Assembly (NCBI RefSeq): GCF_000005505.3
Contig: NC_016131.3
Location: 63,349,355-63,413,354, forward strand
Direction of reading: 5' to 3'
DNA from: Brachypodium distachyon
Lineage: Eukaryota > Streptophyta > Magnoliopsida > Poales > Poaceae
DNA: 64,000 nt
Shown here: piece after piece, positions 32,627-45,019 of the stretch
How positions within the stretch are numbered: the first letter of the stretch is position 1
Layout of the letters: every line of letters starts with the position of its first letter
Translations under genes and position numbers: made by a program
The notes under the pieces: model-generated
Database searches by the model: none
Seen by the model: only the letters and a program-made list of their open reading frames with translations
Told to the model about the DNA's origin: nothing

Positions 32627-35427
32627 TTAAGCACTAGCGTTCTCTCCCTCGTGATCAAGCTGGGCACCGTTCTGATCGCCGACTGTTGCCTTTTCAGAAG
32701 GAAGACGGCCCACCACAGGGTACCTCTCTTTGAATTTATCTTCCCAATCTTGTAAAACCTCCATCTCATCTGGACTTAGGCCTTCCAAGTCTCCGGTCAG
32801 GTCATTAGGGTCAAATGACATCAATGCCAGGGCCCGAGATGCATCCCTCCCGGCAAACAAGGAATATGGTCCTTGAGGTCCATAAAAGAGCCTGCATTCA
32901 AGGAAAACAGAAACGAGAATAGAGTTGTGAATACTAACCAAGAGAGACTGCATTACATACACATGATGACAAAAGTAAAATATGTACACATGAGACCTAG
33001 CTCGAGGAAATGACAAAGTATGCTAAGATCCTAAATTCTTGACTCAAATTTGCCCAAATATTGATGTGTCTATTCTTAAAAAGTGTCTAGATACATGTAA
33101 TATTTTGACAATAATCTAGGATCGGAGGGAGTAACTATGAAAGAAAACAATACGTCAGAGTATCTGCCAAAACACAAACATTTTATTTGTGCAGAACGAG
33201 ATCACATTTTAGACTTCTCATGTGGGCATGGAAGCATGTCCCCAATACAACATTTCATGCAAACAGCCAAGCATTGACAGTAGTCATAGTACAGTGCACA
33301 AGTACCGAGTTTATATCTGACACTCAGGTCTACGCGGCCGCCCTTGCCAAAGATTGTATGAAGGATTCACATGTACATACCTAATTCCTTGGCAGTATTT
33401 GGGCCAAATGAATATCAGCTAAAGAACTACAGTATGAACTCTAGAGTCAAGAATCAAGACAGTGTCAGCAATGAATAAGAATATGCTTCCTGTCTGTTGA
33501 AACAACAGACTAATAAGATGAATAATAGCTAAGCAAAGCAAGGCCTTTGAAGGTAAGGGACAGTAGCTATTTACTAGTGTACTACTAACTGCAGACAGCA
33601 GGATAAACAATGCCACACTAAACTACAAGCAAATGATTTCGCTAACTAGACTACTATTTTACAGACAAACATGGAGCTAAACAAGGAGAGATGGCACCTG
33701 CTAATTATGATCACCAAGACAACAAGAATAGTATATGCTAATGAAGATAAAAGGTGGACATAACATAACAGCAATCAAATATGGAAACATTGGCGCCACA
33801 AGAAATGAAGAAAGCAGAAAGCAGAAGGTACAGTAGATCAAATTAGTCTTTGCGCAAAAAAAAGTAGATCAAATTAGCCACTTATGGAGTAGCATAAAAG
33901 TGATGCAGAGTTGAAATACAGCCTACAATGAATACGATATTGTTTCAACTTAACATTTAACAGTTTCTAACAATTGTTGTAGTTATTTTTCCTAGTAGTA
34001 GCATACTGTAATTGAGCAATGAGCATCAGCAACAATTGTTGAAGTTCACTTCATCAAATCATTACAGCAACTGACACTCTTAATGAAAAATGGAGTAAAG
34101 TTTCAGAGCTCCCATAAGTGGCTCAGAGACAAAAGTAAGACAACGTGTTCTTTTAATTTGACAATCCACTTGACCCCTCTTTGTTTTTTTCTATTGTAAA
34201 GGGCAAACAAGGATCAGGACCCTTCTCGTTGTATTTTTAGTCACATACTAAGAGTACGATGTGATAAATGATGCAAATAGTTTGAGATAATAAATTCAGA
34301 GTTAAATACACAATTCCGTCCCTCAACTAGTCAACTGTCCCCACAGCTCATTTTTGTCACTAAACTATAAAACTGACCAAAATCGGTCCCTGAACTAAAC
34401 TATGAAATTTGAACACCATGAATACTGCACTGAAGTAAGCTAACTAACACAGCGTTGTAGCTGAAATAGACAGGACCGATGTCTAGTGCATCAAACAACA
34501 AATATTTGCACAATCTAACGCCCAATCCCATGCCAAAAAGTAACCAGCAGCTGACAGAACATACCACTCCATTGGCTATAGTCCATTTCATCAAGTGCTC
34601 ACATGCACGAGGTGCAAGTATCCAAGAGTAATCAAAGGTCCAGCAACACCATGACAATAAAATCTGGTGAGAACCAGCGAAGCCATGTCGAGTTGCTCAA
34701 AATTGAGGAGAACATTGTACCTTCCTGTCTACATGTGCAAAATTCACCTTTTTGCACTGCACCTATTTAAGGGGAGTTTATCATCCTACTATAACTCTAT
34801 CAACCTAATAAGACGCAGGCCTCATTTCACAATCAAATGGACAATCCACACCACAAGTTTGATAGCATACTTAAACTTACTAGCACGCATTATATATCTT
34901 GCTAAGAGCAGCAGGCCGTCCAACTTGGATCAGCTCTTGGCACTCCATATTAACTTGATTTGCTCGTACTGATGCAATACTGCTGCTAATTTGTTTCCCT
35001 CTAATAGTCTGTTCGAGCTTGGCCACACTAAACCCTGACCATAGACCAGATCAGAGTACTCGTATACTTCTTACCTCCCGCGCGAGACGTCGTAGACCTG
35101 GCCGCGGATGGCGATGAGGATCGACTTTGCGGCGTCCTTGCCATCGTAGGCCCTGAGCTGCTCAAGCGTGATCTGCCCCATCTGTACAGGGTCCGGAAAC
35201 GGTGGCACGAATGGCTCCGGCTCCGTCTCTGTCTCCGGTCCCTGCTCCTGCTGCTGAGGCGCCTTGGGAGGCGCCGCCGGCGTGGAGGAAGCGGATGCGT
35301 CAGGGGCGACGAAGAGGGTGGAGACGATGAGGTAGGTGGCGAGCATGAGGGCCAGGACGGTGACGGCGGCCGCGGGCGAGAGGCCCGTGTAGGCCTGCAC
35401 GGCGTCCGCGATCCCCTGCGCCACCAT
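32627..35427 (-). CDS. Membrane steroid-binding / MAPR protein, 2 exons
   Basis: Exons 35427-35075 and 32891-32627 join across a 2.2 kb GT-AG intron to 205 residues. A transmembrane helix lies at about residues 18-40, followed by a Pro/Gln/Glu-rich linker and a cytochrome b5-like heme/steroid-binding domain from about residue 82. That domain carries ITLEQLRAYDG, IRGQVYDVS, FYGPQGPYSLFAGRDASRAL and the C-terminal LQDWEDKFKERYPVVGRL. The tyrosines in YGPQGPY correspond to the heme/ligand site of the MAPR family. Plant MSBPs sit in the plasma membrane/ER, bind steroids, and have been linked to brassinosteroid signalling and to anchoring P450s. The ATG at 35427 fits known family N-termini. The frame stays open upstream to an ATG at 35610, so a 61-residue extension is possible. 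Confidence 0.94.
33019..33133. mobile_element. Stowaway-type MITE in the MSBP intron
   Basis: The right end GGATCGGAGGGAGTA is canonical, and the left end (TATGCTAAGATCCTAAATTC) is its degraded inverted copy. The body shares AAAAGTGTCTAGATACATGT with other grass Stowaway elements and resembles the copy at 51312-51422. Confidence 0.75.
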
Positions 35428-36953
35428 GGGGTCTCGCTGGAGCTTGGGGTTCGGGGGAATGGGCCTGACGGGAGTAGGTGCGCAGGGTGCTCCTGCCGCC
35501 GGTGAGGCGTGACGGATGTTGACTCGGTGGCCCTGACGGATGTTGACTCGGCGACCTAGCGAGGAAAAAGGGGAAGCACAGCCAGCGGGTCTGCGAGTGG
35601 CAGCGCACACTGGCGGATGAAATGGGTACTGCTGCTTGTAATTCTTCTGTTGCCGTGCCGAGTGCCATTAGCGGGGCCGGCAACCTGGCACGGTACTGGG
35701 CCTGTGCGCCATACACGACACAAAGCAACGGGCTAGATTTAAACGGGCTGCCGAAGATGTTATTGGCCAATAGTTGTACGATAGCTGTAGGTAAAATTGC
35801 CACCTTTCTCTCTCAAAAAAAGGTAAAATTGCCACCTATGAATGTTTTAATGCTACAAAAATGTATATTTGTTTTAATGTGGAACATATTAAGAAATAGA
35901 TTAGAGATGTAACTATGTATGTTAACATACAACTCAGCTCCACTGTAAAATGAGAAAGGAACTATGTGCCTACAATTCACTCTAGTACTTGTAAGATGTG
36001 TTGCTGGTCGATCATATGGGCATTTAACCACAAACTAACAGATACTTCCTCCGTTTTTAAATACTTGTCGCTGTTTTTGTACGGAGATGTCCTTAGATGG
36101 GCAAACCGTCCTGCTACTGCACCCGTCAAGGTGTCTTCTCTTTCACATCTCTTCTCGAAGATCTTGAAGATTCGTTTCTCGACAAAGAAGAAACCCAAGC
36201 ATATATCCATGTCAAGGCAGAGCAAATTTTCTGACTTGCGCGTGGTGACTTTGGGTCACTGACACAACAGGGCAATGGCCCAAAGTATAATACCTCCTGA
36301 TGTCAAGGGTGTCCATGGACATTTCGCTCCAATTCCGAGAGAGTAAACGACGAACATTTATGAACGGAAAATCAGCAAAAATGTCTTTGATACCTACTCA
36401 CAAACTGCTGTATGGTTTGGTTCTCTCTCGCTATATTTTGTCGTGAGTAAATTTTATCCACGGACACTTTATGTAAACAAAATTACGGTATTTTATTGAT
36501 CCGTAAAGCTGGTGAATCAAGGTCAGCAGTACATACAAACGGCAAAATAGTTAAAAGACTAGTCAGATAAGGTATCTTTTTCTATGTCTACCTACACAGT
36601 GAACATGCAGAAAAAAAAGGGAAGGACGATTTCTGGCAAGAAATGTTTGCACAAGAGTGGTCACTCAATGTAAGTTCTGGTACAAGGTCAAACAGACAAG
36701 TACATTGACATTGTATTGTGAGTCACGATATGACCTCGGTTGCACATAAATGCCAAATTATAAACCCATGCTTATATCTCATCTCGTTAACTCCCATCAT
36801 AGTATATCAGTATGTAAACCCTCATGACTTAGCATTGTACTGAATTTTCTGACTACTATTGCAAACCAAAGTCAATCAAATTTCTCACTCCTAATTTCTT
36901 CTAGATCAAACTTGAATTGATTAAAGTATAAATATGGACCATATGAGCCTTGA
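35428..36953. other. Spacer between MSBP and guanylate kinase genes
   Basis: The left 200 bp is the MSBP leader and has a 24 bp tandem duplication at about 35510-35557 containing GGATGTTGACTCGG. A degraded MITE end (TACTTCCTCCGTTTTTAAAT) occurs at about 36045. The right part should include the guanylate kinase 3' UTR. No gene is seen. Confidence 0.4.
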
Positions 36954-39032
36954 CTAGATACGGAGCCTACGCTTGTGGATTTTTGCCTTCTCCGCATCAA
37001 TGATTGACTCCACCTGTTTAACGGCGCCCTCAAGCTTCCCTTCAGCGTTGACAACTACATAGTCAAAATGTTTCATCCGTCTCACCTCCTCTCTGGCTGT
37101 TGCAATTCTGACAAGTAGCATATCTGGTGCTTCTGTTTTTCGGTGAATGAGCCTTTTGACAAGTGCGTCTTCGCTCTCTGCAACCAGAAATATGAAAATT
37201 GCAGATTCACCAAGTATCTCTCTCAAAGTTGCTGCTCCTTGAATGTCCACTCTCAAGACAATGTCATGTCCTTTGGCCATGTAATCACGGATCTGCACAT
37301 AAAAAGAACTAATATGAGTAGATTATCACTTTATCTACAAGGGTTCTTTACTGAACTTTTACAGGAAAAAAGTCAAAAATAATTTCTTAGGTTCTATGAA
37401 CTTAGCTGGTGGTAATCAAGTGCAAGTTTTCTCTGTGCCTTGTATTAAAAAAAATCATGTTCTTAAGTTGGATTTGCGCTACATTATGACGGAAAAAAAA
37501 TCAGTATTCCACACTAAGCGTGTAAGTCTGTTTGTTAAAGTCGCAGCTTCAGCTATAAGAAAACAGGTCAAGAGAGACTATTACTTAAACATTAACGCCA
37601 AGAACAAACAACAAGACACGTAGTGCACAATTATCTCGCATTAGTAAAAGAACTAGAGAAGAAACACACAACCATTGTGCTTGCGTTCAACAACCTACAC
37701 TGGGAGTATAATGGTTACAGCTGTTACCTAACCGTGTCACTTTTTTTTTTGCGTCACATGTCGATCTGACACAAATAAATCATTGAAATATGATTCATAT
37801 CATTTGAGATAATGGTACAACATTCTCTTTAAACATGTATTGTTTTAGTCCATCGCAAGCGTGCGGCAATGTTCTAGTACAGTATAATTGTTGAAGCAGA
37901 TTGAGAGAGGTAAATAAATACATTCAAACATGAAAAGGTTATCCCTATATAAGTTAATCATCAAATACAAGAGGGCAACTATTTCAAAGACTTGCATTGT
38001 TGATAGTTGCTACCCACTGGAGCTAGTTATCCCTTATGTTCTACTCGTGACAGTTTAATTTTATCTTTAGAAACTTAAAGCACAATATATTCGCAGACAA
38101 CTCATATGATTGCTTCGGTCGTGAACCCAGAAACACATGGCAAACAAGTTTGCTCTGCATAACGATTGTAGTTACTCTTCTAGCACTCTAATGTGGTTCA
38201 CACAGACGAAGACATTGAACAGGTCTGTTTTGGGTACAAACATCATTACACCACTATGCAGTCAATATAGCATTCTGGTATAAATAAAACAACAGAAGCG
38301 AAGTAGTAGCACACCTGCTGTTTGGGGATCCCCTTGTACTCCCCATAAACAAGAGCGTACTCAAGCAACTCCTCCCTTTCAATCATTGTGAGGAATTCCT
38401 CCTTGGTGACGAAGTGATAGTCCTTCCCGTCAACTTCACCTGGCCGCATTGCCCTGCTCGTCGCAGTAACCACAAAATGGATCTCTTCCCGCTCCTCTTG
38501 CAGCCTCTGGTTAACAATCCACACACGACATTTTAAAGCTGAAAGCGCAATCAAACAAACACCAACGCCGCATTATAAGTAGGGTGTCACCTTGATGACG
38601 GCATCCTTTCCCACGCCGCTCGGACCACTGATGATGATAATCATCGGCTCCGGTGGCGGCGCCAGCGGGTCCGAGCTGAACGTCGTGCCCAGCGCCGCCT
38701 CCAGCCCCCGGAACAGCTGATCCTAAAATGCCACAGCACAGCACAGCACAGCACACCTCAAGAAGCGTTAGGCGGAGGGGAGAAAAACGGGGAACCACGG
38801 CATCAGAGAATTGGGCCAAGACCTTGTCGGAGGAGGACGAGGGAGGCGGGGGCGGCGGCGGTGGGGGCGGGGAAGAGTGGTGCCACCCGGACGAGGAGGA
38901 GGACATGAGGCGGCGCGGCGGGGGGCGGGAGGCCGGAGCGGTGGTGGGGACGGCCCGCGGTGGAAGGGGGCACCTCGCGAGGAAGGGAGAGCGGGCGAGG
39001 ACGGAGGAGAACCTCCGGGTAAGAAGAAGCAT
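36954..39032 (-). CDS. Guanylate kinase, chloroplast/mitochondrial type, 4 exons
   Basis: Exons 39032-38823, 38722-38591, 38506-38315 and 37292-36954 join with GT-AG introns to 290 residues. Residues 1-70 form a Ser/Arg/Pro-rich presequence with a run of ten prolines, as expected for an organellar transit peptide. The kinase core has the P-loop GPSGVGK (103-109), the GMP-binding block [16 protein letters not shown] (131-146), YGEYKGIP, and [16 protein letters not shown]. It should catalyse ATP + GMP = ADP + GDP in plastids and/or mitochondria. The closest type I know is the rice V2 (virescent2) enzyme needed for early chloroplast development. The ATG chosen opens the presequence; Met43 could start a shorter form. 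Confidence 0.95.
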
Positions 39033-42000
39033 CGAGAAGGTTCCGGAACGAGGGGAGGAATGGTGCCAAGAGGAACGGAGGATGTGGGGGATTGATTGCT
39101 GGATGGGAATGGGAAGAGGAGGGGTTTGAGGGTTTTTGAGGCGGCCTGCTGTCAGATTCGTGTGACACATAGGAGGAGTAGTATTTACTATTCCTATACG
39201 AAAATAAATGAATGGTATTCTTTGCCCTTGCCTCCCCTCACAAAATGGCACCAAAGCATATGTTCTTGCTCCAGATTGTTGATACACGCATATGTTCTTG
39301 CTTCAAGTTCTCTCCCACAGCACCTTGTTTGTGAAGTACTCCAAGAAGCATACAATTTTTATCCATGAATGAATTGTACTCCTATGTTAACAACGTGGTC
39401 CGTTCGACGGTTCACAAATCAAAGGTTATAGAGACCAAACGAGTTCAGGCAAACAAGAACAGAACATAAGAATTCGGGGGTTCATTTATACTAGTTCTGA
39501 CAAACCAAAGGTTACAGAGATCAAAACATTTTGTTCCGAAACTAATATGCACTGCTTTGGGAAATGAAGGGAGTACGTATCACACTACATAAGAATCAGA
39601 GATCATAAGTGTGATGAAACTAGATTACCGTATTTCAAATGGTGGAGTTCTTCAATTGAGCAGAAGGATATAATTCACCTTAAGATAATACTAGTGCAAA
39701 CTAAGTATTTCAAAGTGGGAATATGCTTGCATATTTTCTAGGATCAAACAAGTACGTCAGCATATCTAGATGAATACCACATCATAAACATACATAATAT
39801 TACAAGTTCAAATGTTTATGTAGTTATAACACTTGTTAATACATCCTCTGGAGAACAAGGATTCTGTGAACATTAGACTGCAGCTTTTCTGGCCTTGTTA
39901 TTGATTCAGCGACAATAATTCAGGTTAAGAATTCGAATGCATTCATGTTTTACCGACATTATGTGTATGGCCAACGGCGAGCAGGGGATATCACCAATTG
40001 AGGTGCACACAAAAGGTGCAGAGTAAGGCTCGATTGCCATTGCTGAACCGTGTTGTGTTAAACTTATTTTATAATCTGTTTTAGAAAGACGCACACAAAA
40101 GCAGAAAAAGTAGGTTAGGCAAACGAAAAGATAAAAAAAAATTGGTTGAAAAAGTTGAATTATCATAATCTACCTAAATGACAAACGCATACTAACTCGA
40201 ATGTAGCAGCGCGACGGCATTCGTGGAGAAAAACAGAGCTCTGTTGGGGGCGGGTGGTGAGGGAAGGTGAGGCGGAGCACATTGTGAAGGCCACAAGGAG
40301 CAGATGCGACGCGACGGCGTACAGAGACAGGAACGAGCATGGCGACCGTGGCGGGCGTTGTTTCTGCCTTTCTGGTCCCTGATTTGAAGGACGTTTGCAA
40401 ACTGACAAATCACCCTCGAGGTACTCTTGGTAGATCACATTGGTCCAGCTACCTTATCGATTGAAACCGTCCGGCACGTCACGCTTGCTAATACGGCCCG
40501 GCTGCCCCTATACAGAAATAGTTTAATCGATTGACCGACTTAACATACGCGTTTTCGTTATGGACAAGCTCTCCTTCTGTGCGCATCGATCGACCGACGT
40601 AGGGATTTGCATGGGGCGTTGTGCGTCGCGTCGGAGATTGTCAGACAATAAACGTACGAGATTGGAAAAAATGAACAGAAAAATCTTGATGACCCATGAA
40701 CCTCCTCTGTGTGAGGGTGTGAGCAGTCCTAAAAAGAACTCTTCAAAAATGTACAGCCACTAAATTAACCAGTCATGCAAAAACAAGAATGTTGTAATAG
40801 ATGATAAGGTACATTGGATTTACAGATTTAGAAAATGTCCAAGATCGTCAAAGTAGAAATAATACTTTTTTCAGTCGACTGGACGTTCCTACTTATCGAA
40901 AGATTTATGTACGTAAGTACGTTGGAGTACTTGGTGGGCGGACAGTTGAAACAAAGAAGAGTAAGCGACATCAGGGATTTGAAACTTGCAGCATGAGAAG
41001 TCCACAATAATCGTGCAAAAACAAGCATGTTATGTGGCTTCCTTGCATAGTTTGCTACCCGGAAGACTGAGACGTCATTTGCCCGTCATCTTAGGTGCCA
41101 AAATTCCATCAACCTAGACCCTGTTAAAGGTGCTCTTGACTAGCGCATGCATAGCAAAAGAGACGAGGATGTATTATCGAAACTTACACTTTACTTATTG
41201 TCAGAGAATACTATATGCATGATCCTTTATTTTTCATCTGCAGACATGGTTGGTGACTTAGGGCACATACTTTGTTATAATGTCATGCACGATGACATAT
41301 TCTCTTCGGGAATGTTGGAAGAAGTCAAGTGAATGAGAACCTTTTTTAACAGCACCAAGTGGATAATTAGACACAAGTCAAATCAGGGAGTACTATAACC
41401 TGGTGGCACCTGACGTGGCTGAAAATTCAAGTAATCGTCCTGACACAGTGGTTGATTAGCACAGGATGATATCATGATGTCTTCATAAAGGAGTCTTCAG
41501 AGTCAGACTAATCGGCGATGCAGTGGTGTGAACAAGATTACTCTGCCCTTTGTTTTTGTAGCGTGTGTCTCGTACGCACAAGCAGTCAAAACTATATAAC
41601 ATACCACACTGTTTTTTTGGCACTCGAGGTCCTCTACAGCGCGCGTCCACGAGTAGGGATGCAGTCGGGGTACTGCAAATAAGTTCAGTTCCTCTATCTA
41701 ATTTCTGATTTGAATTTAAACAAAATATTTGAAAATTAAACTAGGGGTGGGTCATTTGCGGGATCCTGTTTACGTCCTATCTATGAGAACTTAAACCCAG
41801 ATGGTTGAGTTGACATCCACTTCCCCTATGGAAGTAAGCTAGGCTTATTTTTCCTTAACATATACTGTGGCTTTTACGCTTGAATTAAACAAACTCGCAA
41901 AAAAAGCTTGAATTAAATAAGTAATAACTTTTGTAAACAAGGTTTTTTAGGTACCCAGTACTCAAAAATCATATACTGGGGGTGCCAAACCAGTAAACAG

Positions 42001-42507
42001 TTATTTCAGTTTGGGAGTTGCAACATTTCAGATACATCCTCACCGTGGCTATACCATGCAGGTAATCATGTTAAATTGCTTTTGTTATCACTTGGTGATG
42101 CATTCATTGTTTCTCGAGTCCATTTTGGCCCATAAGAATTTCAGAAAAAATAAAATGATTATTGAAGAACATTTGAGGAAAAACAATGATCATCGATCGA
42201 ATAACTTCTCTTATATCAAAGTTGTCACAGCATTAGGTGAATGCTGATCTAGAATCAATTTGATTTAGTGTAGTTGGTGCGCTAGTGGGAGGGAGGTGAT
42301 CAAGTGCTGTGGCACCAAAAGTCTACGAAGCACCCCTTACAGATTTTACAAAGGACTGAAACGCTGATGGGGATGTCAATGATTAAACTAAAACACACAT
42401 CAGGATTAGATGACACTATCATTGCCATATATGCCTGCAGGAAGCATGATGGCTGCAACAGTTCCAGTATGGCCTACCAGCCAGGGCTTGAAGTCGGGCA
42501 TGTTGGG
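39033..42507. other. Intergenic spacer of 3.5 kb upstream of the guanylate kinase gene
   Basis: The leftmost 100-150 bp probably holds the guanylate kinase leader and promoter. A SINE-like stretch related to 3328-3458 lies at about 41775-41850. No coding gene is recognised. Confidence 0.4.
41775..41855 (-). repeat. Second copy of the SINE-like repeat
   Basis: On the minus strand it contains AAGTGGATGTCAACTCAACC and TCTGGGTTTAAGTTCTC, matching the A/B-box region of the element at 3328-3458. Only the tRNA-like part is clear. Confidence 0.4.
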
Positions 42508-43060
42508 GAGGAAATTGCACATTTCACCACCTATTCGGGACGTTGTTGCGCAAAACACCACTTCTACGATTTTTTTTTGCAGATTTCACCACATATTGAT
42601 CTAATGAGTTGCAGATAGGTCTTAATAGCGTGTTAGGCGAGCTAACCACATTTTGACCTGTGGGCCCCGTGTGTCAGTGTCAACGTGGACGAGCCCCTTA
42701 CCACGGTGGACTGGGTCAGGTCTGAGCCAACCGATTAAAATGAAATCATGATCGATTCGGTGGAGGCAGACCCGACCCGACCGGATTTACCATATTTTGG
42801 AACCTAATCAGACGTGATTTTCTTTTAACCAGTTGACTCCAAACCCGACCCGGTCCACCGTAGCAAAGGGCTCGGTACACGTTGGCACTGACATGCGGGA
42901 CCCACATGTCAGAAACGTGATTAACCCGTCTAACACGCTATTAGGACCTATCTGCAACTCATTAGACCAATATGTGATGAAATCTGCAAAAATTTCATAG
43001 AAGTGGTGTTTTGCGCAACAACGTTCCCAATAAGTGGTGGAATGTGCAATTTACTTCCCA
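42508..43060. mobile_element. Long-hairpin element: arms of about 230-270 bp, almost no loop
   Basis: The left half starting GGAGGAAATTGCACATTTCAC is nearly the full reverse complement of the right half ending in GAATGTGCAATTTACTTCCC. Matching blocks inside include GTTGTTGCGCAAAACACCACTT, ATGAGTTGCAGATAGGTC and CTAATAGCGTGTTAG, extending to the GTGGACTGGGTCAGG region near the centre. There is no ORF for a transposase. It resembles foldback or Mutator-like MITEs. A transcript would fold into a long double-stranded RNA. Confidence 0.85.
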
Positions 43061-44335
43061 GTGGGGCAAGTTTTCAACGCTGGCAGTGTCCGAAATCTTC
43101 GAGCATCTTGCGGTCCATTTCGGTGACTCCATGTGCTTCCGGTGTGCCGCAGTGCGCTGCAATATACAAAGACTACAACGTCCTGAAAACTAAACCATTT
43201 CACACGCACCAGCACACTCTTTTCAGGCTACTTCTGCAGGACTCGGAGAAACATGAGGAGAAGGCGATGCCGTCGTGATTGATGCCAAACAGCGAAGGAA
43301 ATCTAGCTAGAGAGTGCAGAGGAGTAGACATTTCTTGTGCAATTCAGGGGTGTTTCAATGCAACCACTTCATTGTAGAAAGATTCAATATACGTGAGGTG
43401 CTACCGATACACCTTTACCTTGCCTGAATTAGTAGCCGATGCTTGCTTGGTGCAGGATGCATTAGATCGATCAGATTATGACAAATTTACAAGCACGTAA
43501 GATTCGTTCTCTGCTTTAAGTGTCGAAAGAGGGCGATGGAGTATAGGGCTGGCTAACGAGTACGATCGGTTCGTTAACAACTTGGTTTGTTAAGCTTGGA
43601 TCATTAAGGGTTCGGATGTTTAAACTCGTTATCGATAACGATATGAAAGTATGTTCCGGCTCGGTTCGTTACGTACTCGTGAGCGCTCGTTAAACTCGTT
43701 ACAAGCTCGTTAGCATCTGCGCTGTGGTGCTATGCTTAGCCCATCCGATAGCGATAGGAAATTATTTCATCTACTATATATTAACCTATTGAACCCTCTC
43801 TATGATCTCACCACATAGATCTCAACAGCCGATGGATCATCATAGTCATACATAAGCAAATAATGACAAATAAATCTTCATAACCGGGTCTAAACAAATC
43901 GATGATGGATCGATCCTGTAATCGAATCAAATTAAACTAAATTACCAGTAGCACCCTGAAGCACACGAGACAAACACATATATATAGACTAAGGGAAGGG
44001 ATGAACGCACTATACTACTTAAATGTTTATTTCTCAGTCGCCTAAGAAAATAGTTATTTCTCAGCCAACAATCATAGCCATTTAATGAACATTTTCTTAT
44101 CCATCGGACCTATATTAATCTTACACGAATAATAAAAGGTTGTTCTCATTGATTAAGAAATAGTTATTTCTTAGTCGCCTAAGAAATAGCAAAACCGTCA
44201 AATCATTTACCCCTATCGAGATGAGACTTAATTAAGAGGGCACAAATCACTGGATCTCCACGATGCAATCACCATTTGTAAAACACGAGTCTGTCTTTGC
44301 CATGCTATACCTTTTCCCTACAAGGTACTGTGGGT
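43061..44335. other. Spacer downstream of the cysteine-rich peptide gene
   Basis: At 43540-43740 there is a repeat rich in inverted GCTCGTTAA/TTAACGAG units. At about 44030-44190 there is an element with AAATAGTTATTTCT ends. No gene is seen apart from the 3' UTR of the minus-strand gene that ends at 44336. Confidence 0.35.
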
Positions 44336-44926
44336 CTACCAATGTGTACAATAGTAGCAGTGACAACGGTGCTTGAGCATTGATCCCGTACAATAATGCT
44401 TCTTGACTTTGACGTCGCTGCCATATAATTTGGCATTCACCCAGCACCCCGCTTTGCATAGGAAACCTGTGCAGATTACACAGTCCTGATATTCTTCAAA
44501 GCAATAATCGTCTGCAAAAGATTAACACACACAAACTGAAATAACTTTGGTTTTATTAAGAACAAAAAAAATTTAACGGCGTCCCGTCAACTACGAGACG
44601 CCTGTGGTGACTTCGTCAATCTCAATATGATGTGCCGGACCAGTCTCTCGAAGGTGCTCATGAGGGTAGGACGTGCATGCATGTGTTCATAGGGGTGGGT
44701 GTGCGTGCGTACTTGTGAGTGTCTGCGTCTATGCTGTGTTTGCTAAAAAAAATTAACGGAGAGGATTAACTGCGACAAATCTAAACGTGCATTTGTGATT
44801 AAATACATAGTAGCAGTACTGTTAAATAAACGAAAGATCAAAGAAACACGAACCAGCCGCGACAGCAAAATCACCGAGTAACACAATTGCGAAGAGAAAA
44901 CACGTGATAGCGTGCCTTCTATCCAT
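44336..44926 (-). CDS. Secreted cysteine-rich (defensin-like) peptide, 2 exons
   Basis: Exons 44926-44854 and 44511-44336 (minus strand) join by a GT-AG intron of 342 bp to 82 residues. Residues 1-24 are a good signal peptide: basic start MDRRH, hydrophobic core FLFAIVLLG, then AVAA before cleavage. The intron splits the first codon after it, as in many defensin-like genes. The mature part (about 58 residues) has nine cysteines at 28, 35, 38, 43, 47, 65, 74, 76 and 79. The C-x3-C (43/47) and C-x-C (74/76) pairs are the pattern of a cysteine-stabilised alpha-beta fold. This predicts an apoplastic antimicrobial or signalling peptide; the function is unknown. A TATA-like CTATTTAAA lies about 85 bp upstream. 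The odd cysteine number is unusual. Transcript support is needed. Confidence 0.7.
44566..44755 (+). repeat. LINE/SINE-like 3' repeat in the intron of the cysteine-rich peptide gene
   Basis: The stretch running from GAGACGCCTGTGGTGACTTC to GCGTCTATGCTGTGTTTGCT and then A-run is of a type I know from many grass introns. Related, inverted copies lie at about 45295-45480 and 47225-47390. It accounts for more than half of the intron. Confidence 0.5.
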
Positions 44927-45010
44927 ATTTTAACACTATAACGAGAGTTGGATGCGGAATATAGAAGTGGAATCTTTTTTTGGCTGGAGGCAACGCTGGA
45001 ATCCGAGTTG

Positions 45011-45019
45011 TTTAAATAG
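45011..45019 (-). promoter_or_regulatory. Putative TATA box of the cysteine-rich peptide gene
   Basis: CTATTTAAA on the minus strand lies about 85 bp upstream of the ATG at 44926. Confidence 0.45.

Noticed and set aside
42304..43278. Coding-like frames on both sides of the long hairpin, as if a gene were split by it
   Set aside because: No recognisable protein results on either strand and no clear target-site duplication supports a split exon.
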